A stretch of 64,000 nt of DNA, from the NCBI GenBank assembly GCA_035578155.1, contig JAPWDM010000006.1, positions 11,920,305 through 11,984,304 of the forward strand, in the 5' to 3' direction. Source of the stretch: Brachynemurus nebulosus (taxonomy: Eukaryota; Arthropoda; Insecta; Neuroptera; Myrmeleontidae). Below are positions 1 to 34,225 of this stretch, piece by piece (within the stretch, counting starts at the first letter, position 1; every line of letters starts with the position of its first letter). Both the position numbers and the translations under genes were made by a program. The notes beneath the pieces were generated by a model. The model did no database searches and was not told where the DNA came from. It worked only from the letters and a program-made list of their open reading frames with translations.

Positions 1-620
1 CCTTAATTTTACTACGTTACATTTCGGCAAGTATATTTTTCTATAATTTTCCCTGTTAAAGTTCAGATCCGCTCCTGGAGCGGAAATTATATTTAAAATA
101 AAAAAATTAAAATGCAAAAATTAATTAAATGTAATCATTTTAATATATTTTCAAAAATGAATTTTTTATATGTTTTTCAATTAAAAGAAAATTAAAATGC
201 AATCACCGCCTACTAATTAATTATAAATAATTAAAAATTAAATTCAAATAAAAATATATCACAAATTAATTTTCTATGATCAATATAATATTGTATATAC
301 ATATATATTAATATAAATCTGTAGTATATTTAAGTTATATTATTTAATGGTTGGATATTTAATAATAACCGATTCTTGATGAATATCACAAACTCAATTT
401 CCACAAGCCAAACAATAATATAAAAGTAAATATAAAAATGGCCTAATAAAAATCTAATCATAACAATAAGTCTATGGCAAAAGGCAATATCACTCAGTGC
501 CGTGTTAATTTCCACATATATAGTTTTTGTACAACCTTCTATACGATTCCACTGTTTATTGTCAATATTATTGGTGTCAATAAATATAATTGGAACCTTT
601 GCACCAAGTATCTTGTTTAA

Positions 621-1015
621 GGAAGTTGGTCGATAAAACGATTTTTTTCAAAGGATTTTAACGAAACTCCTCATTTTGAGAAAAACGATTTCAAAGTTTT
701 GTAATTTTAACACGGGCTTAAAAATTTAATATATTATAAAATACAAAGTTACAAACCATATTTAATAAGAAATAAAAATGATTGACCACGCCGTTTTTGA
801 AATATAATTTAAAAACATCATTTTACAACGTTTTTACAACGCTTTTTTAACAATTATTTTAAATTGCTACAACATAATCGCGCGGAAATTCAAAAAAAAC
901 AAGTGGTATACAAATATAATAACTGGAGAATGTCAATACATTATTTAATTTTTGATAAAAGAAAATTTTTTCGCTGAGATATGCTTTTGTACCTGACTAT
1001 CTCACAGCAACTACG
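621..1015 (-). mobile_element. TTAA-flanked MITE, family A (GGTAGTTGGTC ends), copy 1
   Basis: TTAA occurs on both sides (617-620 and 1016-1019). The ends are GGAAGTTGGTCGA and, inverted, CGTAGTTGCTG. The body, including GACTATCTCA and TAACACGGGCT, matches the copies at 12180 and 33809 in inverted orientation. TTAA duplications are the hallmark of piggyBac-type transposition. Non-coding. Confidence 0.75.
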
Positions 1016-1156
1016 TTAAATAGAAAAAATTCTAACATAAGTTATTTTTTTCCAAAAAAAATTATTAGTTTAAATGTCACTAATAAATTATAAAGTCACC
1101 CCCACCCCTTTCCAATGAGCACCGCGTACCCCTCTTTGAGGTGGGGGGAGTGAAAG

Positions 1157-1593
1157 TAGAGATGAGTAAAATTTGTCTTGGTCTTGAATTTTTTGCAAGA
1201 CCAAGACTATCTATACCAAGAGCAATATACTCTATAGACTATAAGTATGATTGCAAGACCAATACCAAGACTCAAGTGAGTAAGACCAAGACAAAAGCAA
1301 GAAAAAAGCAACAGTCTTGCAAAACTATTTAAATAGTTTGAAAGTATAATTATAATACCGTAAAGAGAGAAAATTCTGATTTTAGAAGGAAAAAACTCAC
1401 TAATAAAAAAATGCAAGAAAGTATACAAGATTTTTTAGCAATACCAAGACCAAGACTGCATTTTGCAAGACCAAGACCAGCACCAAGACTCAAACTGCTC
1501 TAGCAAGATCAAGACCAAGATTTTCAATGTAAGAACAAGACCAAAACCAAGACTGCCAAGTCTTGGTCTTGGTCTTGCATTTGCTCATCACTA
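1157..1593 (+). mobile_element. hAT-type MITE with CAAGAC-repeat arms, copy 1
   Basis: The ends are TAGAGATGAGTAAA and (inverted) TAGTGATGAGCAAA. The flanking 8-mers are identical, AGTGAAAG at 1149-1156 and 1594-1601, a perfect 8-bp target-site duplication as made by hAT transposases. The interior is mostly irregular CAAGAC/CCAAGA repeats plus a unique core containing ACTATTTAAATAGT. There is no coding capacity; open frames rich in Leu-Val or Arg-Pro here are repeat artefacts. Confidence 0.85.
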
Positions 1594-2885
1594 AGTGAAA
1601 GCTTACCTTCTGGCCAATTATACTTGGTTTTTTTCTGTTTTACGGGAAAAATGGGTCGTACAAAACTCATAAAATTCTCTACAAAAAAGGTTATTGATAC
1701 TTATAGTCACTCTCACTCACTTTTTAGGGTCCTACCTGGGTGTAAATTTCCGAAAATTGTTCACTCTTTAACACGAAAAACACGAAAAGTTACTTTCCAA
1801 AATGTGAAAAAAGTTAATGCGGAACTCTTATATCACCTTCTGTTCAATTTTTATAACTGCTGTAGCTCAAAGAAAACCGAAAGAAACCGGAATTTTTCGA
1901 TTTTTTTAAAATGTTGAAAATGGTGGTAACTTCAAAACCTGACTTCATGTCTTTAGCCCTAGTAGTTCAGGAGTAATAGCCCTAGTTGATTTAAGCGCCA
2001 ACGGATATGCGTACATGAAAATTCGCAAGTTATTTTGGGTTCGATAGATCCAAAAAGGGCACGATATGGTGAAAATACCATATATCCAAATTGGTGGGTC
2101 CAATACAACTGATATTTGGTACAGTAGCGTGAGTGAGATCGATAGATAGTCTTCGTTGCAATGGATATTGCGCTAGGTTCCATTTTTATTTGATGATCTC
2201 GTGACGAAAAGGAAGAATAATAAAATCATTGACTGTGTGCTAAATAGTCTCCGGTGGTCAACTTTACTGTGCTCGCACAATTACAATTTAATAATGTTGC
2301 CAACAAATTCTTGGGGGGCATTCCGTCTATATGTGCGGGGGAAACAATACCCCCTGTGGGCGTAGCTCTATCTTAATTTATATTATATTATGTACATATA
2401 AGGCAAATAAATAGACTACACTGCGTATATTTTAGGTATATTACGAAATTGGATGATATTATTAAAAGTTTTGTTATTTAAAAAAATTAGATGTATAAGA
2501 ATTCCCAACTGAGAGTTCCAAGTTTTATTAATAAAATAAATATAGTATAAACATTTTTATTTGTGCAAAAAATTTAGGTCTGATCTAATTTAACCATTTA
2601 TTTTCTGGATGATTTCTTAGACATAATATTTTGTAATTTCAAAAATTGGAATTGATGTAAGTAGCCCACGAAAAAGTATCTTAGAAAGTGTCTTATTCGC
2701 TGAAATGGATGGCGGATCAGGTGGAACTGGTATGGGCTAGGATTTGGTATAGGTTCGCGTTTGCCGATATTCATTGGCAACCCCGGATCTACGATTTTTT
2801 TAGAACCGGGGCAGAAATTTGATAGTGGCGCCCCCTCTCTTCAGTGTTTGAGATAAATTCTTAAAAAAACTCATAAGTGTATAAG

Positions 2886-3358
2886 CACTGTTAAAAAATT
2901 TTACAACATTTAATGTTGGCATTTAATTGCCAACATTAAATATTGCAAAATTACATTTCGAAATTACATTTCGGATGTAATTTTACTCCACTCAATGTAA
3001 ATTAATTACGTACGACATGCAAAATTACACTGTCAACTCAACTGACGCCGTCAATTGCGCAGAATCAATCACGTGATACCGGTAATTTACATCTAAAAGA
3101 GCAGTAATTTACATACAAATACAATAAATTTTCGTTTCGAAATGTAATTTTACTACTTTAGCATGTAAAATACCACTTTTATATGTAATTTAGTGTCAAA
3201 GTATTTAAAATTACAGTGAATATTTATTTTTACACAAAATTTCATATTTTACAACTAAATTATTTAAATTTGCTAACACATTGTAATTTTCAAGACACAT
3301 ATTGCAAAAAATTACCATATTTTTTATTGTAATAATACTACATATTTTTTTAACAGTG
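2886..3358. mobile_element. inverted-repeat MITE with CACTGTTAAAAAAT ends
   Basis: CACTGTTAAAAAATTTTAC at the left is mirrored by ATTTTTTTAACAGTG at the right, 473 bp apart. The interior is full of repeated AATTACA/TGTAATTTT words and a small palindrome GTTGGCATTTAATTGCCAAC. Target duplication is unclear. Non-coding. Confidence 0.6.
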
Positions 3359-3643
3359 AGTCCTTTACAAAATTCCTATTTTTCTCATTGTGGCAATGGT
3401 TAAAATTGAGGGTTTTGTAAAGGATCAACAGACAAGTTGATTTTTTATTTTAATAAAACTACCCCAGATTTTATCATCAGCCCCATCAGAGATATAGAGG
3501 TTTAAAGTTCCAAAATTTGAAAAAAAGTCAATTTTTGGAAGTTTATAAAAATTAAAAGAACATGTTTCATAATTGAAATTTTTTTGGGTAGTTGCACCCA
3601 TATAATTCCCCAAAAAAATACTAAGCTGTTTAAAACACTCCTA

Positions 3644-4602
3644 CACTGAGAAAAAAATACAGTAATTTTTACTGAAATTTCTGGTAAAAAATTACTGAGC
3701 TCTCTGGTAATGCGGACATAAGTGACAAGCTGAGCAAAAAGTACGATAATTTATAGTAAAAATTGTAAATTACCCTATAGCTCAGTAAAAATTACCGTAT
3801 TATTTATAAATAAGGTTTTTTTTTTATTTATTAATAAATAATTGAATTAAAATAGTTTAAAAGGATATTCATAGAAGGGTAAGCATTAAAATCAAATTAT
3901 TAATATAGAAAAAATTTTTTGTGGTTTTTTATTATTTGTGGAAAAAAATATATAAATTCTTTATTTGACATATTACATGATAAAAATTTTTAACAATAAG
4001 CACATTACAATAATTTGTATAAAAACATATTTCAATTAACATATCAATACATATAAAAAAATAAAAAGAATTAAAATAAAAACTAAACAAAAATTCATGA
4101 AACACAACAAACAAACACTTTATAAACATCCAGTCATGATGGTTGCTATTGCACAACTGAACGAAACAACGCAACGGCCGGAGAATCCTACTTAGTCGCT
4201 AGGTCTGTAACTCGTGTTGGTCGTGTTAGACAATGCTCGGTGCGGTTGCGTGCTTGTTTTACTTATTCTCATGTCTGTGTGATGCTTGGTATGCAATGAT
4301 ATGTGAGAGGGATGAAATGCACAGCGACTCAGTAAAAATTATTCAATGTCCAGTATAATTTTACAAAAAATTAAGTAAATTTTCCCGGTGTCCACATGAA
4401 ATTTTACTAGCCCATCGAATTTTACGCAGCTGTATAGGAAAAATTCTTAAGGTGTACAGGAAAAATTGTCAAATGAATCGTAAAAAATAATGTTTGAAAC
4501 GCATTTTTTATATTTTTGCTTAATAATTTCCTACGGACTGGTCACTTAAGACTCGTTTACCGGAGGCAGCTCAGTAATTTTTACTGGAATTTTTTCTCTG
4601 TG
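3644..4602. mobile_element. TA-flanked MITE with CACTGAGAAAAAA ends
   Basis: The left end CACTGAGAAAAAAATACAG mirrors the right end TTTTTTCTCTGTG, with TA on both sides (3642-3643, 4603-4604). The inverted similarity extends inward over about 80 bases, including CAGTAATTTTTACTG and ATAAGTGAC. A TA duplication suggests the Tc1/mariner superfamily. The interior is non-coding. Confidence 0.65.
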
Positions 4603-4604
4603 TA

Positions 4605-5880
4605 TAAAAAAAAAAAAAAAAATGTTCAAAAAGTAAATTTTGCTAATTTTTAATATCAAACTTTAGATGAAGTGTTCTTGCGGAATGGACGAAAATAGGC
4701 CAAACATGGACATAACTTAAAGAGTTTATTGCCATTAAAATTGTTTTTATTTCAACCTTTTAGGATGAACGGTTTATAAAATATATGTGTGTTGGCGTAA
4801 AAGGCTGCTAACACAAAAATCAGCGCAAATTTAAATACAAAACTGGCCACTACACTTAAACGATTTACGATAGGTAAATTTTTTTAAGAATTGTTAATTT
4901 TTTATAAAATGGTCGAGCAATCAACTTTTTTTTTTGGACAATTTGATACAGACCGACTCATTATGATTTTGGCGCCCCCTAAAACTGGCGCCCGGGGCAG
5001 TTTCTACACTGTCATGGTACCTTAAATCTTTTCCGATAGAATTGGTGTTCTAGGGCCAGCACGTGTTCGCCCAATGAAATTATATTTTATATTCCATTAA
5101 AAAATAATTTTCTTAACGGATTACCTATTTCCGTTATAAATCACTTGTACCTATTTCAATTAAATTTTATTATTAAACAAGCAAAAATACATTATAACAA
5201 AAAGAACAGACTTACTTCTACTCTGATGATTAATAAATGAATTGAATTCAACGAAAACAATTACGAAAAGATAATTAAAAATGTGAGAGAAAATGAAATG
5301 TCATTAATTAAAAAGTTTTCCATTTTCATTTACTTTTGAATACCCCCTCACACCACCCCTCACCCGCTTGCCTGGCCGCCCGGTCGATGAGGTAGGGTAG
5401 AAAGAAGAAAAAAAGGGAAAAATTTATGAAAAATATAGAAATTATTTTTAATTTTCAATTTACTGTTAAGTATTAAGTATTTTGAATTTTCCAGAAGTGT
5501 TTCGTATATGTATTCCAAATCACATCATCACCGAAAACCCAATCGATTAGCGTTTAATCAAATTTTTTGAAAAAAAAAATTACTTTTTATAAAATAAAAC
5601 TATAAGTTAATTAAAATTTTTTAAATGTTATATAATTATTTTTCCAATATGACGGGTGTACTTTCACGTAGGACACATAGGTAGTTATTGAGACGCGCTA
5701 ACTAGTTACAACGTGACAACCAAATGGCAGAAAATAGATAAAAATGTTATTTTTATAAAATCTTTGTAGTTTTTACCGAACCGTAAGCAGATATACTGGA
5801 ATAGAAAAAATTTAAATAATTAATATTAGATAGGTTTACTTTGTGAAAATCCATATTAAAACATGGGATCGTTGCTTTGT
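4605..5880. other. gene-free stretch
   Basis: AT-rich DNA with a GC-rich fragment GGCGCCCCCT..CCCGGGGCAG (near 4970-5000), probably a hAT-type MITE end, and an ATGGTACCTTAA terminus near 5013. A C-rich patch lies at 5343-5390. Nothing coding. Confidence 0.6.
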
Positions 5881-5884
5881 TACT

Positions 5885-5914
5885 TTTCACTTTCGGCTTT
5901 TACACCATCGTCAG
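5885..5914 (-). other. hammerhead-ribozyme-like motif (Penelope-associated?)
   Basis: Read on the minus strand, CTGACGA is followed by TGGTG..AAAAGCC and then GAAAG. This is the hammerhead core pattern CUGANGA, a short stem (GGU/GCC) and GAAA, with one unpaired U after CUGACGA. It lies about 500 bases upstream of the Penelope-like remnant, and such elements are known to carry hammerhead motifs. No stem I can be paired by eye, so activity is doubtful. Confidence 0.3.
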
Positions 5915-6383
5915 GTGAAAAACATAACTAAAAATTGTTCTTTTAGGCGAAAACTATTTGTAATATAAATTGAAGTAAATAATGTATTGGTGGGGGATGT
6001 TAGAGATAGAGGCAGATATAATCACATCAAAACAGATGTAAGGGGAACTCCCAAGTTGACCAATTTTTGATAAAACTAAAATTTTTTGTATTATTTGCAA
6101 AGGTACTTACAACGAATATTATTTTAAGCCGGTTAGGTGTAATATCTTTAAAATGACTAGAGTACGTTGGGGAAATCCAGACACGTGAAACAACGGTGAA
6201 CGATAATTACAAGAAATAAAGAATAAAATATACAGGTATCGGTCTGTATTAATTTGTCAAGATAGAAACATGTATTGATTTGCACGAAAGGTTACACCCA
6301 CCAGGTAGATGCTTTTGTTAAACTAAAAGGATTGTTAAATGATGTAAAATCAAAATATTGCATAAAGACCATTTAAATATTAA

Positions 6384-6750
6384 TTACCAGGAATCTATAA
6401 AATTTTTAAAAATGGGTACCTATCAGCTATAGCAGCTTACAGATCTATGCTACATAGAGGTTTCACTATCCCGCTATCTTCAAAAGACCGAGATAAGGAA
6501 TTATCGATCATACAACAAATAGCAGTTAACAATGGTTTTTCTCCGCATATTATCCAAAAACTAATCCGTAAAAAACAAAAAAGTCTAGCCATAGAACAAA
6601 TCTATCCAACTATTCTAACTAATTCGGATTCTAAACATTATATTTCCCTCCCATATCTAGGAAACATCTCCCAAAAAATAGGCAACATGTTCTTACAATT
6701 TGATCTATATCCCGCTTATCATTCCACACACACTATTGGCCGTTTGCCAT
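6384..6750 (+). pseudogene. Penelope-like element reverse-transcriptase remnant
   Basis: The frame is open from 6384 to 6887. It reads LSAIAAYRSMLHRGFTIPLS, then KELSIIQQIAVNNGF and, near 6640, ISLPYLGNISQKI. The order (AAYRSMLHR, PLS, KEL.II.QIA..NG, LPYLG.ISQKI) is the linker seen between the reverse transcriptase and the GIY-YIG endonuclease in Penelope-like retroelements. After TIGRL (near 6750) the similarity ends and the frame becomes hydrophobic low-complexity sequence. The catalytic reverse-transcriptase core upstream and the GIY-YIG domain downstream are both missing, so this is a dead fragment. A TAA at 6381-6383 closes the frame on the left. The assignment rests on remembered motif order. 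Confidence 0.5.
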
Positions 6751-7309
6751 TGCTTCTCTTCTCTGCATTTTCTTGTTTTAGAATATGCAGTATTGCCGTA
6801 TACAGTCATACAATCATAATTATAATATTCATTTCGCATCCCTTTAAACTAAGATCAAAAGAAAAAGATACTAAAGTAAGTGAGTAAACACATACAATTA
6901 TATTTTAGTAATAAAAGATGGGAATAATAATACTGATCATAAACTACTTGTGGTATTTCTTGTTAAAAATAAAGAGACATAGGGTATAATTCGTGTTCAT
7001 TTTTGAATAATGTTTTATTACTAGTGAATATTCCGCCTGTCAAAATTGCACCTTCCGGTTGAACAGAATATAGTCAATAAAAAATTTTTTAAAGATTTTA
7101 TCGATATAAAAATTTCGTATACCTATGTGTCACTTGAAAAACACACACCCGGTAAATCTCGGCATGGTATTATCTAGTATAATGTGGAAATTATACACAC
7201 TACAACATAATATTATATGATTCTATTATATAACCATAAGGATAGTCTTTAAAATACTATCAATGACACAATATACCAGCGAACCGTTACATACATATTA
7301 TTATTGACA

Positions 7310-7879
7310 CCTCTCCTTGTCTGTTCGCGCACCCCAGTTCCGAGCGCACGTCGTGTATGTGTGTGTGCGTGCGACAAGGACCGCACCAGTGGAGCATGCC
7401 TTCAGGCCACCACCAGCCACTCTGATTGGCTACAGCGGATCATTGTTATACACGTGACACTACGATCGTCGCGGCGGTGGGGAGAGACGTCACTATGGTT
7501 TACGATACTGCACAACACGAGATACTTCAAAACCGGGGGCTCATTATTTAAGTCAGTTAGTGTATAGTAATAGGGGTGGGATAGATGATTGGTAATAATT
7601 AGTTTAAGTGCAGGAGGGGGCAACGCAAGGGATGAAACTTTCACAGAAATTATGATTGGGGTGAAAATGTGTTTTAGTACTGTCATGCGAGTGGTTGCGA
7701 ACGGTTACATGTGTTGGGCGAAATTTTGTTAACAAAAATTTTTAGTTTTTAGAATTTTGTATTTCCCGCACAAAATTCTTATGAAATTGTTTGTTGATGG
7801 TACAGTGAAGGAGATTGTTGTTTTGTTAAGTTTTGTTGTGGACGTTTTGGTGTTGAGTTAATTGTTGTCGAGTCTCATT
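7310..7879 (+). promoter_or_regulatory. candidate hbn promoter and 5' UTR
   Basis: From about 7310 to 7500 the base composition turns markedly GC-rich for this window. It contains an E-box CACGTG (near 7450) and a GACGTCAC element (near 7485). An arthropod-type initiator TCAGTT lies at 7553-7558. An AGATG resembling a downstream promoter element sits one base off the ideal +28 spacing. No TATA box is well placed. The rest, up to the ATG at 7880, would be 5' UTR. The promoter role is inferred from composition, motifs and position; short open frames here (such as 7304-7567) look accidental. Confidence 0.45.
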
Positions 7880-30647
<22,768 letters not shown>

Positions 30648-30794
30648 TTTGTTGGCTTTGTTGGATTTTATTATTTTAAAATACGAAATTTTCAATTTTA
30701 CCGCCAAAACTATACTGTCTAGATAGGAGACCATAAAAAAATGTTATTTTGTAAATAGTTTTAATTAGGCAAAATTTTTGGGCATCTGTTTTAA

Positions 30795-31606
30795 TAGACG
30801 GTATTCTAATCTAGATGTATGAATTTCATCAAAATTTCATCGATTTTCTATAAATAAGGTCCGGAGAAAATAAAAAAATAACATTTTTCTAAAAACTTAA
30901 AAATCGCGATAACTCAAGAACCATTGACGGAAATGTTTCAAAATTTTGCTCCTTTTAATGACCCAAACACAGTTCTATTTCTCTAAACCCCCAGTAGACC
31001 TGGAGATATTCTTTCTGGAGAAATTGGTCTGATTATCTTCCTAGCTGCGTTTAGTGATTAGCAAAATTAGTCTTTGTCTTGCATTCTTTGCAAGACCAAG
31101 GCTGTGTGTACCAAGAGCAAGAGCAAGACCAAGACTATAAGTATGGCTACAAGACCAATACCAAGACTCAAGTGAGCAAGACCAAGACAAAAGCAAGGAA
31201 AAAGCAAGACTCTTGCAAAACTATTTAAATAGTTTGAAAGTATAATTAATACCGTAAAGAGAAAATTCTGATTTTAGAAGGAAAAAATTCGGTAAAAAGA
31301 CTCAAACTGCTCTAGCAAGACCAAGACCACCAAGTCTTGGTGTTGGTCTTGCATTTGTTCATCACTAGCTGTGTTCCTACCAAATTTGAAATAATCAGTA
31401 ATCAGTTGGATAGAGTTTGAAATTCACATTGAGCAGTTTGTAAAAAGTAGTTTCGAGAAAGATGCGCTTAAATTTTTTGTACAAAATTGTGCGTAGACTA
31501 TCGTTTAGTTTTCATTCCGGCGCGGGGTAGGTAGGTACCTTGAAGTTTCCTTTTCAAGAATACGAAAAAAAAAATTATTTCAAATTTCTAGACTAAAATA
31601 CCGTCT
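30795..31606 (+). mobile_element. TTAA-type MITE, family C-related, copy 2, with nested hAT-type MITE
   Basis: AGACGGTATTCTAATCTAGA at 30796 mirrors TCTAGACTAAAATACCGTCT ending at 31606. TTAA lies at 30791-30794 and 31607-31610. It shares end structure and the internal AGTAGTTTCGAG block with the other family members but is more diverged. It begins only about 147 bases after the hbn stop codon and is interrupted by the MITE 31052-31367. Confidence 0.72.
31052..31367 (+). mobile_element. hAT-type MITE with CAAGAC-repeat arms, copy 3 (nested)
   Basis: The ends are TAGTGATTAGCAAA and the inverted TAGTGATGAACAAA. The flanks GCTGCGTT (31044-31051) and GCTGTGTT (31368-31375) agree at 7 of 8 bases. 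At 316 bp it is a shortened version of the family. It sits inside the TTAA-flanked element 30795-31606, downstream of hbn. Confidence 0.82.
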
Positions 31607-32109
31607 TTAAACAACTGGACGGTGTGTTCTGTTACACACTGTAATAAATATTTAATTTTAAATTTGCCTGTGCAATAGTCGTTAGTTGATAGTTGATTTA
31701 GTTCTTGTAAATTTATTTGTAAATATAATTATGTAATATACCTAAATTATTAAAATAAAATAAAAAATACTTCCAAAAAATTTTGTAAATAAAAAAAAAA
31801 TATTAACACGTAGATAAGCATCAGACAATATATTAAAATAAAAAAAAAATAGAATTTTTTTGAATTATTTAAATTATGGTTTCAGTTATCAAGAAAATAA
31901 TTATTTCTCCAAAAAAGAAAATGTAAAATAGAAAATCAAAATATTTTGCTGTATCTAGAAATAAATATTTCTTTAATTTCTTTTTGTTAATTAAAAATAA
32001 AAATATCTATAAATAAATTAATAAATAATTAATGATTTATTGTAATAAAAACAATTAATAAAATATATAATTATAAAAATATTATAATTTAATTTTGATG
32101 TTGTTATTT

Positions 32110-32285
32110 ATTCTTAATTACTTACATATTTCCCGTTCTCCCCCGATCACCCCCTGTCGTGGGTAATTGCTTGTGGGTTTTTTATCTATCAATTAGGTGG
32201 TTGGTTAGGGTAGCGGGGGGAATGGTGAATGTTGATTTTTGTTGGTAAATTAAATTAATCGACTCAGGTAAAATAATAATTTAAT
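32110..32285. promoter_or_regulatory. candidate downstream regulatory patch
   Basis: Past the likely hbn 3' end, a GC-richer unique block holds TTAATTACTTAC, GGTAATTGCTTG, TATCAATTAGG and AAATTAATCGAC around C- and G-rich runs. Its unique appearance in a repeat-filled area suggests constraint, but this cannot be tested here. Confidence 0.27.
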
Positions 32286-33808
32286 ATTGTTGATTTTTAT
32301 CTTTAGAAAATGAAAAATTACATCCAGCCAGTGGTCCCTAGGTAGACAAAAATAGGTGCGTAAAGGTTGATCCAAATGTTGGTTGACTAATATGATTGAC
32401 TAATACTCATATGATACATTTGACGGGCACTTAGAAAAAGTTAAGGCCGCCCTTTCTATAAAATTCACACAAAATGTGATTTTTAAAAAAAAATTATCAC
32501 ATTTTGATAACAAAAATAAAAAATTTACATCTAATTACGTAAATTTTATCCACAAATCAAATATAAATTGTCTTCGTAACGTTTTATTCACGGAAACAAA
32601 AAAAATTTTGAACTGATGACGTCACTAAATACCTAAAAAAAAAACGCTTTAAAGCACTAAAATTGGCAATTTTGACGGTAGGAAGATGAATTAAAAAGCG
32701 AATCGTATGTTTTTGGGAAAGTTCTTTCGATTTTTGACACAATTAAGCGTGTGGAATTTCGAGAAAATTCGAGTTTGATACTATAGATTCGATCCATTGA
32801 AGGAATTTTTTTGTTTTGACGGCAAATTACGTCGATTCCACTATTGAATTTAATTTTAGGCAGATTTTGTAACACTAAATTTGCCAAAAGTTTTAATTTT
32901 GATGTTAGAAAGATGGATTAAAAGCGAAATATAGGTTTTCGTGGTCGTTCTTTCGACTTTTGACCCAACGAACAGCGTAGGATTACAACAAAATTGAAAT
33001 TTCTTGTAGAAATTTCGTCATTTTGATATTAAAAAATACAAATTCGTGTTATCCCACAAAATAATCGAACTCATGTCAGTGTTTAGATAAATGTTTTCTT
33101 TGAATTATTTAATAATCTTGTTTGCTAATGCACAAGAAAATCATTAAGTCAAAATACGATTAATCCAAACAGCTCAGTATGTAAATAATAATTTTTAAAT
33201 GAATTTTTAATGTGACACAATTAAAAACTGGTTCGAATACTAATTAAATTATTTATGGCTATTGTTCTTGTTTGGAAAAAACCTTTCTCTGCGATCATTC
33301 GTAATTTGAATAATGACTCCACGGGCACGTTCTACCAATAAAAAAAACGTTTACAAATGACTCATTTAGTGTTTAATAAATTGTAACAATTTTATTGTAA
33401 GTATTTGATTAAATTCATGCAATACTTGTACAATATATTTCCTCTTCGAATTGATTCAGGTAAAATAAGAATTTTTGAAAGGTTAATTTTTTGGAGTCGA
33501 TGCTTATTAATTAATTATTGAACAAAGCGTAATTATTTATTAATTAGAAAATACACCGATTAGTAATCAAATGTAATTACATAAAAGTTAATAATTAACA
33601 ATCACGATTGGATAATGACCATAAATATTTGCTTGTACATGGTAATCTAAATTGGAGTTTGTACGACACAAGATGCATATGTGCTTATGTCATAAATTAT
33701 AGCACTTATAAAAAATATGCTTCCGAAAACAGTAACTTAAAGTTAGTTTGAAAGGTAAAGTGTAATATATCAAAGTGATTTCGAAAGTAATTGCCACAGT
33801 TAACTTAA

Positions 33809-34221
33809 GGTATTTGGTGGGAGATAGTCAGGTACAAAAGTATAACTCAGCGAAAAAATTTTCTTTTATCAAAAATTAAATAATGTATTAATATTCTTCA
33901 TAGTTATTATATTATTAAAACGTTTATTAATTTATAAATTATATTTCAAAAACGGCGTAGTGAATAATTTTTATTTGTTAGTTATTAAAAATGGTTTGTA
34001 ACTTTGTATTTTATAACATATTAAATTTTTATTAAATTCCTTTGACACGTTTTCATTTTATTCAAAAAACTCGTGTGAATATGTCAACTTCCCATAAAAG
34101 CCCGTGTTAAAATTACAAAATTTTGAAACCGTTTTTCTCAAAATTGGGGCGGTCAATTAAATAAATGTCTAGAGAAGTTTCGTTAAAATCCTTTGAAAAA
34201 CCGTTTTTCGGATCAACTACC
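33809..34221 (+). mobile_element. TTAA-flanked MITE, family A, copy 3
   Basis: TTAA lies at 33805-33808 and 34222-34225. The ends are GGTATTTGGTGGG and the inverted GGTAGTTGATCCG. The internal sequence is colinear with the copy at 12180 but has small deletions, including loss of the AAATTCCACGCG segment. Confidence 0.78.
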
Positions 34222-34225
34222 TTAA

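Larger units (their letters stand above)
30648..31760 (+). other. probable hbn 3' UTR with candidate poly(A) signals
   Basis: AATAAA hexamers follow the stop at about 30869, 31643-31648 and 31754-31759. The last is part of an A-rich stretch ending in poly(A)-like sequence near 31790. If the distal signals are used, the 3' UTR includes the TTAA-flanked MITE at 30795-31606 and the hAT-type MITE nested in it. The transcript end itself is not visible in DNA. Confidence 0.4.

Noticed and set aside
7304..7567. 87-codon Cys/Arg/Ser-rich open frame upstream of hbn, and antisense frame 7402-7686
   Set aside because: The frames overlap the GC-rich promoter region, where stop codons are rare; no domain and no homologue I recognise.
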